A stretch of DNA of 64,000 nt from Streptomyces sp. NBC_00523 (GTDB taxonomy: Bacteria > Actinomycetota > Actinomycetes > Streptomycetales > Streptomycetaceae). Shown piece by piece: positions 51,117-58,776 of this stretch. The notes beneath the pieces are model-generated. The model searched no databases. It was not told where the DNA came from and saw nothing but the letters and a program-made list of their open reading frames with translations. The translations under genes and the position numbers were made by a program. The stretch is from contig NZ_CP107836.1 of NCBI RefSeq assembly GCF_036346615.1, positions 6,944,001-7,008,000 of the forward strand, given 5' to 3'. The first letter of the stretch is position 1. Every line of letters starts with the position of its first letter.

Positions 51117-51920
51117 ATGACATGTGACTCCCCCTCCAAGAACACCGGATTCCTCCGTGCCCACCGCGTGCGCGCCGCCGGCGTCGCCTGCGTCGTGGTC
51201 ACCGCCGCCCTGCTGACCGGCTGCGGCCAGGACAGCGGCAGCACCTCCGCGAGCACGAAGACCTCGGAGGCGGCCCGCGCCGTGCCCGAGGCCACGAAGA
51301 GTCCGTCCCCCACCGGGAGCGAGAGCGCCTCGCCGGGCCAGATGACGGACGACCAGCAGGAGCGCAAGGACCTGATCTCCGCCACCAAGGTCACCTACGA
51401 CAAGGCCATCACCACGGCCGTGGGCGAGGTCAAGGGCGGCAAGCTCGTCGATCTCGAACTCATGACCGCCGAGGACGCGGCCGACGAGGACGAGAGCCCC
51501 AGCCCCTCCCCGACGGGCAGCCCCTCGCCCACCGGCAGCCCCTCGCCGTCGGGCAGCGCCGCGGCCGGTGCCCCGCAGTGGGTCGCCACCGTCGCCGCCA
51601 TGACCGGGACCAAGCACAAGGTCCACGTCGACGCCGTCTCCGGCAAGGTCATCAGCTCCTCCGAGGACACCGACCAGAGCACCTCGGACAAGGCCAAGAC
51701 GGCCAAGCGGATCACCCAGGCCAAGCAGACCCCGCAGCAGGCGGCCAAGGCCGCCCTCGCGAAGCAGCAGGGCACGGTGACCGCCCTCGACCTGGACGAC
51801 AACGACCAGGGCACGCTCGTCTGGAAGACCGACGTCGTGACGAAGGACTGGAAGAAGACGACCTTCGACATCGACGCCTCCAACGGCTCGGTCACCCACC
51901 AGGAGACCGACAACGACTGA
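51117..51920 (+). CDS. PepSY-domain lipoprotein
   Basis: The 267-residue lipoprotein is anchored at the cysteine of LLTGC (about 37). A low-complexity Ser/Thr spacer precedes the first PepSY-like domain (about 85-115). A Ser-Pro-rich linker with repeated SPSPTG units (about 126-146) follows, then the rest of the fold with HKVHVDAVSGKVISSSED. A second PepSY domain (about 200-265; TPQQAAKAALAKQQGTVTALDLDD) ends the protein. PepSY domains are thought to inhibit secreted peptidases or modulate cell-surface partners. ATG at 51117 gives a normal signal peptide. A terminator follows. Confidence 0.85.
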   Translation: MTCDSPSKNTGFLRAHRVRAAGVACVVVTAALLTGCGQDSGSTSASTKTSEAARAVPEATKSPSPTGSESASPGQMTDDQQERKDLISATKVTYDKAITTAVGEVKGGKLVDLELMTAEDAADEDESPSPSPTGSPSPTGSPSPSGSAAAGAPQWVATVAAMTGTKHKVHVDAVSGKVISSSEDTDQSTSDKAKTAKRITQAKQTPQQAAKAALAKQQGTVTALDLDDNDQGTLVWKTDVVTKDWKKTTFDIDASNGSVTHQETDND

Positions 51921-51934
51921 GCACCCCACGCTCC

Positions 51935-51968
51935 GAGCGCCCCCGGTCCGCACGGACCGGGGGCGCTC
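51935..51968. terminator. bidirectional hairpin terminator
   Basis: Perfect 16-bp arms (GAGCGCCCCCGGTCCG and complement) lie between the convergent lipoprotein and ABC exporter genes. Confidence 0.85.
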
Positions 51969-51971
51969 GCG

Positions 51972-53873
51972 TCACGCGGACCCCACGGGCTCCTGCTCCT
52001 CGCCCGCCGCGTCCGGCGAGGCGAACTGCGTCCGGTACAGCTCCTCGTACCGGCCCCCCGCCGCCAGCAGCGCGGTGTGCGTACCCCGCTCCACCACCCG
52101 GCCCTCCTCCACGACCAGGATCAGATCGGCGGCCCGCACCGTCGAGAGCCGGTGCGCGATCACCACGGCGGTGCGCCCCTCCAGCGCCTCGGCCAGCGCC
52201 TCCTGCACGACCGCCTCGGACGTGGAGTCGAGGTGCGCGGTCGCCTCGTCCAGGATGACCACCCGCTGCCGGGCCAGCAGCAGCCGGGCGATCGTCAGCC
52301 GCTGGCGCTCACCGCCGGAGAGCCGGTATCCGCGCTCGCCGACGACCGTGTCGAGCCCGTCGGGCAGCGACGCCACCAGACCGTCGAGCCGGGAGCGCCG
52401 CAGCGCGGACCACACCTCGTCCTCGGTGGCACCGGGCCTGGCCAGCAGGAGGTTGGCGCGCACCGAATCGTGGAAGAGGTGCCCGTCCTGGGTGACCATG
52501 CCGAGCGTCTCCCGGATCGACTCGGCGGAGAGATCGCGTACGTCGACGCCGTTCAGCCGTACCGCTCCCTCATCGGTGTCGTACAGCCGGGGCAGCAGCT
52601 GGGCGATGGTCGACTTCCCGGCGCCCGACGAGCCGACCAGGGCGACCATCTGGCCCGGCTCGGCCCGGAACGAGACCTCGTGCAGCACCCGCGTGCCGCC
52701 CCGCGAGTCCAGCGTCGCGACCTCCTCCAGCGAGGCCAGCGACACCTTGTCGGCCGACGGGTAGCCGAAGGAGACCCCGTCGAACTCCACGGACACGGGC
52801 CCCTCGGGCACCGTACGGGCGTCCGGCTTCTGGGTGATCAGGGGCTTCAGATCCAGGATCTCGAAGACCCGCTCGAAACTCACCAGCGCGCTCATCACCT
52901 CGACCCGGGCGCCCGCCAGCGCCGTCAGCGGGGCGTAGAGCCGGGTGAGGAGCAGCGCCAGCGTCACGACCGCGCCCGGCTCCAGGCTGCCGTGCAGCGC
53001 GTAGTAGCCGCCGAGCCCGTAGACGAGGGCCAGGGCCAGCGCGGACACCAGGGTGAGTGCCGTGATGAACGTGGACTGCGCCATCGCCGTACGGATGCCG
53101 ATGTCCCGTACCCGCCCCGCCCGCGCCGCGAACTCGGCGGACTCGTCGGCGGGCCGGCCGAAGAGCTTCACCAGGGTCGCGCCCGGCGCCGAGAACCGCT
53201 CGGTCATCTGCGTGCTCATCGCCGCATTGTGCGCGGCCGCCTCACGCTGCATGCGCGCCATCCGCGAGCCCATCCGCCGGGCCGGCACGACGAACACCGG
53301 CAGCAGCACGAGCGCGAGCAGCGTGATCTGCCAGGAGATCGTCAGCATCACCGCGAGGGTCAGCACCAGCGTCACCACATTGGAGACCACCCCGGACAGG
53401 GTGTTGCTGAAGGCCCGCTGCGCGCCGATGACGTCGTTGTTGAGCCGGCTCACCAGTGCCCCGGTCCGGGTCCGGGTGAAGAACGCCACCGGCATCCGCT
53501 GCACATGGTCGAAGACCGCCGACCGCAGGTCCAGGATCAGCCCCTCACCGAGCGTGGCCGACAGCAGCCGGGTGAGCAGCCCGAGTGCGGCCTCCGCCAC
53601 GGCGATCACCGCGATCAGCAGGGCGATACGGACGACCGTGCCGCTCTCCTTCCCCTGCACGATCGCGTCGACCACCCGGCCCGCCAGCATCGGCGTCGCC
53701 ACGGCCAGCAGTGCGCTGACCACGCTGAGCAGCAGGAACCGGTACAGCTGTCGGCGGCGCGGCCGGGCGAACGAGGCGATCCGGCGCACCGTGGCGCGGG
53801 AGAAGGGGCGGCGGTCCGCTTGCGCGCTGATCGTGCTGTGCAGCGACGTCCACGCGGTCACTTCCATGCTCAT
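51972..53873 (-). CDS. ABC exporter (fused TMD-NBD), probable SoxR target (EcaC-like)
   Basis: The 633-residue half-transporter has six transmembrane helices (about 40-330) followed by an ATPase domain with Walker A GSSGAGKST, Q-loop VTQDGHLF, signature LSGGERQR, Walker B VVILDEATAHLD and switch His IAHRL. It should act as a homodimer expelling amphipathic drugs or lipids. The ATG at 53873 lies downstream of a SoxR-type promoter. From memory, Streptomyces coelicolor SoxR controls a handful of genes including an ABC transporter (ecaC); this gene is a good equivalent, probably removing redox-active antibiotics. Confidence 0.88.
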   Translation of the reverse strand: MSMEVTAWTSLHSTISAQADRRPFSRATVRRIASFARPRRRQLYRFLLLSVVSALLAVATPMLAGRVVDAIVQGKESGTVVRIALLIAVIAVAEAALGLLTRLLSATLGEGLILDLRSAVFDHVQRMPVAFFTRTRTGALVSRLNNDVIGAQRAFSNTLSGVVSNVVTLVLTLAVMLTISWQITLLALVLLPVFVVPARRMGSRMARMQREAAAHNAAMSTQMTERFSAPGATLVKLFGRPADESAEFAARAGRVRDIGIRTAMAQSTFITALTLVSALALALVYGLGGYYALHGSLEPGAVVTLALLLTRLYAPLTALAGARVEVMSALVSFERVFEILDLKPLITQKPDARTVPEGPVSVEFDGVSFGYPSADKVSLASLEEVATLDSRGGTRVLHEVSFRAEPGQMVALVGSSGAGKSTIAQLLPRLYDTDEGAVRLNGVDVRDLSAESIRETLGMVTQDGHLFHDSVRANLLLARPGATEDEVWSALRRSRLDGLVASLPDGLDTVVGERGYRLSGGERQRLTIARLLLARQRVVILDEATAHLDSTSEAVVQEALAEALEGRTAVVIAHRLSTVRAADLILVVEEGRVVERGTHTALLAAGGRYEELYRTQFASPDAAGEEQEPVGSA

Positions 53874-53943
53874 ACGGGTGCCTCCGGGGCAGAACGGATC
53901 GGTACGGCCCCGGTGGCCGGTGCGGACCGGGGGTGTGAGAGTA

Positions 53944-53974
53944 ACGCTAGAAGCTCAAGCGAACTTGAGGTCAA
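53944..53974 (-). promoter_or_regulatory. SoxR-type promoter with 19-bp spacer
   Basis: Read on the minus strand, -35 TTGACC (53974-53969) and -10 TAGCGT (53949-53944) are separated by 19 bp. The dyad CCTCAAGTTCGCTTGAGC (53970-53953) fills most of the spacer. The consensus SoxR box is CCTCAAGTTAACTTGAGG, and the overlong 19-bp spacer is diagnostic of MerR-family activation. Confidence 0.85.
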
Positions 53975-54074
53975 ACGTGCGGTGCCCCGTGCGGACCCGG
54001 CACCGGACCTGCGTAGAATCGGCCCCTGTTTCCGGCCGGACCACGGCAGACACGACCGATTGAGGCAGTTCGAC

Positions 54075-54236
54075 GTGAGTTTCACAGACAGTTCCGACGC
54101 ACCCATCTACGCAGGTCTCGTGGAGGAGCACGGGGATGTGATGGCCGAGGTGCGCCGGGTGGCTGAAGAGACCATGCGGGAGGCCGACCGTGCCATCGAC
54201 TTCAGTGATATCCGCAGGTCACCGGCGTACCGCTAG
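54075..54236 (+). CDS. small conserved acidic protein of unknown function
   Basis: The 53-residue soluble protein is mostly helical (EEHGDVMAEVRRVAEETMRE) with an acidic start and a DFSDIRRSPAYR tail. GTG at 54075 has GAGG at proper spacing. The sequence looks like a real small protein (ordered polarity, typical codon use), but I recognise no family. It is divergent from the ABC exporter, and its own promoter is not the SoxR one. Confidence 0.6.
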   Translation: MSFTDSSDAPIYAGLVEEHGDVMAEVRRVAEETMREADRAIDFSDIRRSPAYR

Positions 54237-54442
54237 CCCACGAACCGTCCCGGCCAGGGCCTGCGTCCGAGCGCTTCCCGACCCGCCGGTCACCCCGGCC
54301 GGCCCGCGCGGACGGCCCGGCCGTCCTACCCGCCCGGCACATTCCGGGCGCGGCGGGCGGATGTCTCGCACTGCGGTCCCGGCTCTCCCGTCGGAGCATG
54401 GAACGAACAGTCGCCGACGGCATCGGGACGAAGGGAAGCCGG

Positions 54443-56278
54443 ATGGGTGGTGAACGGCATGAGCCACCGGCCGACGCGTTCGAGGCAGAGCTGGACCAGA
54501 TCGAGGCGCTGAACCGGATGCAGGCGCCGGGCCCCGACCCCGCGCTCCCGCCGGGGCCCGACCGAGGGACCCGGGCCGCCGGCACGCCGGAAGAGGCCAG
54601 GCGCCGCGACTCGCTGCTGCTCTCGGCCGGACACGCGGTCGCCGCCGCCGACACCCTCGACGAGGCCCTGAGACTCGCTGCCGGCCTGTACGCCCCCGAT
54701 TTCCCGCTGGACGGCCAGTGCGTCTTCGGCGTCGCCGAGGGCAACCTCACCGCGCTCGGGCAGTACGGATTCCAGCCCGGCGGGGCGGGCCGCGGCTTCC
54801 GGATGCCGATGAACACCGGCTACCCGGCCGCCGAGGTCGCCAGGACCGGGCGCGCCGTCTACCTCGCCTCCCCGGAGGAGTACCGCCGCCGCTTCCCGGC
54901 GACCTGGCACATGTCCGCGCGCAAGGGCCGCGAGGCGTGGGCCTTCCTGCCCCTGGTGACCGCCGGCCGGGTCGTCGGGGTCTGGCTGGCCGCCTTCCGC
55001 ACCACCCTGGACTTCACCGCCAGCGAGCGCGCCCTGCTCACCGTCACCGGACGCATGATCGCCCAGGTCCTCGAACGGGCCCGGGCCAGCCGCGCCGAAC
55101 TGGAGCTCTCCCGGGGCCTGCGCCGCAGCATGCACACGGCCGGGGCGGCCCTGACCGGCCTCAGCGTCGCCACCCGCTACGTGCCGACCGGCGGCGGCCT
55201 CATGGTCGGCGGGGACTGGTACGACAGCATCGACCTGCCGAACGGACGGATGGCCGTCGTCATCGGCGACGTCCAGGGGCACGACGTGCACGCCGCGGGG
55301 CTCATGGCCCAGCTGCGCACCGCCGTGCACGCGTACGCCGCCGAGGGGCACGGCCCCGACGCCGTCCTGGCACGCGCCTCCCGCTTCCTGACCACCCTGG
55401 ACGAGGACCGCTTCGCGACCTGCCTCTACATCGAGGCCGACCCGTCCACCGGCGACCTGCACATCGCCCGCGCGGGCCACCCCCACCCCGTGCTGCGTAT
55501 GCCGGACGGCACATGTGTCCTCAAACATGTCAGCGGCGGGCTGCCGCTCGGACTGATGCCCGGCGAGGAGGACTACCCGATCGACACCGTGCGCCTGCAC
55601 GAGGGCGAGATCCTCATGCTGTGCACCGACGGGTTCATCGAGAACGGCGGCCACGACATGTACACCGGCTGGGTACGGGTGCGCGACGCGTTCTCGCCCG
55701 GCCCCACCGACGACCTGGAGGGCATGGCCGACCGGCTCATGGCGGCCGTCCTCGACCCCGGTCCCGGCGCCCGGGAGGAAGCCGTCGCCCGCGACGGCGA
55801 CGACATCGCCCTCCTGCTGCTGCGCCGCGACGCCATCCACGCCCGCGCCGAGATCAGCCAGCGCCGCCTGGTGCTCACCGTCGGCCAGGACCAGGGCGAG
55901 GGGCTGGCCGAGGCCCGTGCGGAGCTCAAGGCGCTGCTGCACGACTGGGCGCGCCCGGACCAGGTGGACACCGCCGTGCTCCTGGCGACCGAACTCCTCG
56001 GCAACGTCCTCGTGCACACCGACCAGGACGGCGCCCTCAACGCCACCGTCTCCGGCGAGACCGGCACCCGCCGTCTGCTGGTCGAGGTCATGGACCGCGG
56101 CGACGAACTGCCCCACCAGCGCACCCCGGGCGAGCTCGCCTCCTCGGGCCGCGGACTGCTCCTGCTGGACATCCTCGCCGACCAGTGGGGCGTACGGCCC
56201 GAGCCGGAGGGGAAGACCGCCTGGTTCGCGCTGAACGAGGCAGCCCCGGCCGACGGCGTGGACGCGCCGAGCATCTGA
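54443..56278 (+). CDS. GAF-PP2C-HATPase phosphatase/anti-sigma-like regulator
   Basis: The 611-residue signalling protein has a disordered N-terminus, a GAF domain (about 55-220; AWAFLPLVTAGRVVGVWLA), a SpoIIE PP2C domain (about 240-460; MVGGDWYDSIDL, GDVQGHDVHAAGLMAQ, LCTDGFIENGG and DDIALLLLR), and a C-terminal HATPase_c domain of the RsbW type (about 475-600; LLATELLGNVLVHTD and SSGRGLLLLDILAD). It therefore combines the phosphatase and the kinase-like anti-sigma activities of the partner-switching system in one chain. ATG at 54443 has GAAGGGAAG upstream. Confidence 0.9.
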   Translation: MGGERHEPPADAFEAELDQIEALNRMQAPGPDPALPPGPDRGTRAAGTPEEARRRDSLLLSAGHAVAAADTLDEALRLAAGLYAPDFPLDGQCVFGVAEGNLTALGQYGFQPGGAGRGFRMPMNTGYPAAEVARTGRAVYLASPEEYRRRFPATWHMSARKGREAWAFLPLVTAGRVVGVWLAAFRTTLDFTASERALLTVTGRMIAQVLERARASRAELELSRGLRRSMHTAGAALTGLSVATRYVPTGGGLMVGGDWYDSIDLPNGRMAVVIGDVQGHDVHAAGLMAQLRTAVHAYAAEGHGPDAVLARASRFLTTLDEDRFATCLYIEADPSTGDLHIARAGHPHPVLRMPDGTCVLKHVSGGLPLGLMPGEEDYPIDTVRLHEGEILMLCTDGFIENGGHDMYTGWVRVRDAFSPGPTDDLEGMADRLMAAVLDPGPGAREEAVARDGDDIALLLLRRDAIHARAEISQRRLVLTVGQDQGEGLAEARAELKALLHDWARPDQVDTAVLLATELLGNVLVHTDQDGALNATVSGETGTRRLLVEVMDRGDELPHQRTPGELASSGRGLLLLDILADQWGVRPEPEGKTAWFALNEAAPADGVDAPSI

Positions 56279-56284
56279 GAGCGG

Positions 56285-56700
56285 TCAGGCGCTGTCGCCC
56301 GGCCGTTGCGCGAGGACCGCGCCCAGGAGCAGCCCGGTGCCGATCGCGGTCACCAGGGTGATCAGCTCCGTGAGGTCGCGGAAGCCCTCGATCGCGTACC
56401 CGCCCGCCAGGGCCGTCAGCCCCCGCATCCCGAGCGAGCCCACCGTCAGCGTGAAGAAGCCCGGCAGCACCAGGACCAGGCGGGGCGGGCGGCCCGGCCG
56501 GCGCGCCAGCCAGGTCGTGGCCGCGCCGAGCACGACCGCCGCCGTGAACGTGCCGCCCACGTCGCCGAGCAGCTTGGTGAAACCCGTCTGCACGCCCACC
56601 GTCAGATACACGAGCACCAGGAGCATGCCCAGCAGCCGGGCGGGTACGGCGAAGGCGAGCAGGGCGCCCACGGTGAAGACGGTCCAGGATCTTCGCCTCC
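56285..56700 (-). pseudogene. threonine/serine exporter C-terminal (ThrE_2) remnant
   Basis: A 128-residue hydrophobic ORF from GTG 56671 (four to five helices; LLGDVGGTFTAAVVLGA and LPGFFTLTVGSLGMRGL) matches the second, DUF3815-like half of threonine/serine exporters. The N-terminal half (DUF1212) and the first part of this domain are missing. In-frame sequence upstream (RSWTVFTV) soon runs into non-family Arg-rich codons and a TGA. It is joined directly to the truncated gene upstream. It could be a short YjjB-like protein, but lack of a partner and of a ribosome site argues for a remnant. Confidence 0.6.
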
Positions 56701-57041
56701 GCCCGGATCGCCTCGGTGTCCCCGATCACGGGGCGCATGCCGGGGCCGGTGGCGCCGTTGGAGATGCTCATCTTCCACAGCGCGGACTTGAGCGAGGAGC
56801 CGGGCTTCTCGCAGACCTGGCCGCCGTCGTCGCCCAGGGTGCGCTTGATGGTGCCCACGTCGGGCCGGGGGTAGCCGGCCGCCTCGGCGGCGTCGGCCAG
56901 CTGTTCGGCCTTCTCCGTCGCCTTGTTGTTCGTCTTGACCTTCTCGTACCGGATGATGCCGACGACCACGAGCGCCACCAGGAGGACGATCGCGCCGATG
57001 TAGAGCCAGCGGTGCTCGGAGGCGAAGCGGGTCGGGCTCAT
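56682..57041 (-). pseudogene. membrane-anchored hypothetical protein, 3'-truncated
   Basis: ATG at 57041 overlaps the stop of the permease gene (ATGA). The first 120 codons encode a one-helix anchored protein (EHRWLYIGAIVLLVALVVVGII) with a polar domain containing GQVCEKPGSSLKSALWKMSISNG. After KILD near 56682 the frame continues only as a shadow of the ThrE_2 remnant for about 200 meaningless Arg/Pro-rich codons. The natural C-terminus is therefore missing, consistent with a deletion that fused it to the exporter fragment, or with an assembly error. Confidence 0.6.
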
Positions 57042-58399
57042 GACGCGACCTCCTCATCGGCCGCCGCCGTGCGCCAGCCGGGTTTGCGCAGTTTCAGGAA
57101 CAACCAGGGGATCAGCAGCCCGAGGACGACGAGCCCGCCGCCGACGATGGCCACGTACACACCGACGCTGCCGCCGCCGAACTGGGAGGGCGGTACGAAG
57201 CCGATGGCCAGGGCCGCGAGCGACGCCAGCAGACCGACCGAGCACAGCAGCCCGAGCGCCGGGACGCGGTAGCCGCGCGGGTGGTCCGGCTGGGTCTTCC
57301 GCAGCCGCACGGCCGCCACGAGCATCAGCAGGTAGACGATGAGGTACACCTGCGTCGTGATGGTGGAGAAGATCCAGTAGACGCTGGACACGTTCGGGAT
57401 CAGCGCGTACAGGAGCGCGATGACGGTGGTGACGATGCCCTGCGTGACCAGGATGTTCCGCTGGATGCCGTTCTTGTTGAGCCGCTGGAGATAGGGCGGC
57501 AGGTAGCCCTCGCTGCGGGAGATCTCCAGCAGTCCCTTGGAGGGCCCGGCCAGCCACGTCAGCATCCCGCCGAGCGCCGCCGACACCAGCATCACCGCGG
57601 CGATCGGCGTCATCCAGCCGACGTGGAAGTGCGCGAAGAACGCGTCGAAGGCCTGCATCACACCGGCCGTCAGGCTCAGCTGGCTGGAGGGCACCACCCA
57701 GCTGATCGCGAGCGCCGGCAGGATGAAGATCAGCAGCACCAGACCCATCGCCAGGAACATCGACTTCGGGTACTCCTTCGCCGGATCGCGCAGCGAGGAG
57801 ACGTGCACGGCGTTCATCTCCATGCCGGAGTACGACAGGAAGTTGTTGACGATGAGCACCAGGCTGGCGAGCCCCGTCCACTGGGGGAGCAGGTGCGCCG
57901 AGGTCATCGGCGCGGCGGAGCCGTTCCCCTGTCCGAGGAACGCCATGCCGAGCACGACCAGCACCGTGCCGGGGATCAGCGTGCCGATGACGAGCCCCCA
58001 GGAGGACAGGCCCGCCAGCGCCTTGGTACCCCGGGACGACACCCAGACACCGGTCCAGTAGAGCACCATGATCACGATCGCGGTGTACAGGCCGTTGGAC
58101 GCGAGCGAGGGATCGATGACGTACGCGATCGTGGACGCCACGAACGCCAGGAGGCTCGGGTAGTAGAAGATCGTCATCGCGAACTGGCACCACACGGCGA
58201 GGAATCCGAGCGGCTTGGACAGCCCTTCGCTCACCCGGCGGTAGACGCCGCCGGGCCAGCCCGAGGCCAGTTCGGCCGAGACCAGCGCGGTCGGCAGCAG
58301 GAACACGACGGCCGGCAGGAGATAGAGGAAGACGCAGGCGAGTCCGTAGACCGCCATCGTCGGCGCGGCCCGCAGACTCGCCACCGACGCCGTCGTCAT
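57038..58399 (-). CDS. APC-family amino-acid permease with suspect 5' end
   Basis: The 453-codon frame from ATG 58399 encodes about 12 transmembrane helices of an amino acid-polyamine-organocation transporter; FLSYSGMEMNAVHVSSLRDP and SRSEGYLPPYLQRLNKNGI resemble glutamate/GABA-antiporter-like members. That ATG lies inside the first helix motif (ISWLTLALMTTASVASLRAAPTMAVYG) and has no ribosome site. A good start (GGAGGT then ATG at 58503) lies upstream but reads 30 codons in another frame to TGA. A one-base frameshift near 58440-58470 would join them. The gene may be non-functional. The usual role would be amino-acid exchange. Confidence 0.75.
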   Translation of the reverse strand: MTTASVASLRAAPTMAVYGLACVFLYLLPAVVFLLPTALVSAELASGWPGGVYRRVSEGLSKPLGFLAVWCQFAMTIFYYPSLLAFVASTIAYVIDPSLASNGLYTAIVIMVLYWTGVWVSSRGTKALAGLSSWGLVIGTLIPGTVLVVLGMAFLGQGNGSAAPMTSAHLLPQWTGLASLVLIVNNFLSYSGMEMNAVHVSSLRDPAKEYPKSMFLAMGLVLLIFILPALAISWVVPSSQLSLTAGVMQAFDAFFAHFHVGWMTPIAAVMLVSAALGGMLTWLAGPSKGLLEISRSEGYLPPYLQRLNKNGIQRNILVTQGIVTTVIALLYALIPNVSSVYWIFSTITTQVYLIVYLLMLVAAVRLRKTQPDHPRGYRVPALGLLCSVGLLASLAALAIGFVPPSQFGGGSVGVYVAIVGGGLVVLGLLIPWLFLKLRKPGWRTAAADEEVAS

Positions 58400-58450
58400 C
58401 AGGGCGAGCGTCAGCCAGCTGATCCTGGGCGCTGCCGGCCGGTCCCTGGC

Positions 58451-58483
58451 GGCGGATCTGCCGAATCCTTCGGCAGATCCGCC
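58451..58483. repeat. perfect hairpin at the 5' end of the permease gene
   Basis: 15-bp perfect arms (GGCGGATCTGCCGAA and complement) with a 3-nt loop lie 20 bp inside the reading frame that begins at the ATG with the strong ribosome site (58503). A stem this stable could stall translation, act as an attenuator, or mark the site of the frameshift. Confidence 0.6.
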
Positions 58484-58649
58484 GGCATGTCCATCGCGCT
58501 CATCTGTACCTCCGGCCGCGACGCCACGGGTGCGTTCAGTACGCCAGCCTTGGCCGCTTCACGCCCGTTCGCGCGCGGGGTCACCCGAACGGGTGGCCGA
58601 TGCGGGGTTTACGGGTGGCCGTCGCGCTGAAGAGGGCGTGCCGCAACCG

Positions 58650-58704
58650 TTGACAGCTCTCCCGGGAACTGGCTTCATGAGCAACGCCCTTGGGAGCGCT
58701 CCCA
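58650..58704 (+). promoter_or_regulatory. promoter with perfect CebR box for the GH9 cellulase
   Basis: TTGACA (58650-58655) is followed at 17-18 nt by a weak -10 (CTTCAT/TTCATG). TGGGAGCGCTCCCA at 58691-58704 is the exact 14-bp CebR consensus that I recall for cellulose genes of Streptomyces; cellobiose or cellotriose releases this LacI-family repressor. The distance to the TTG start is 72 bp. Confidence 0.9.
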
Positions 58705-58776
58705 CGCCCCCGAGGGGCCCGCACGCACCCCCGCACACACCCGGCACCCCCACCGACGTGACGAAGGGAAAGTCCG

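Noticed and set aside
54237..54442. Possible RNA gene in the gap before the third phosphatase
   Set aside because: I looked for tRNA-like cloverleaf or strong stems and saw only GC-rich sequence; nothing supports an RNA gene.
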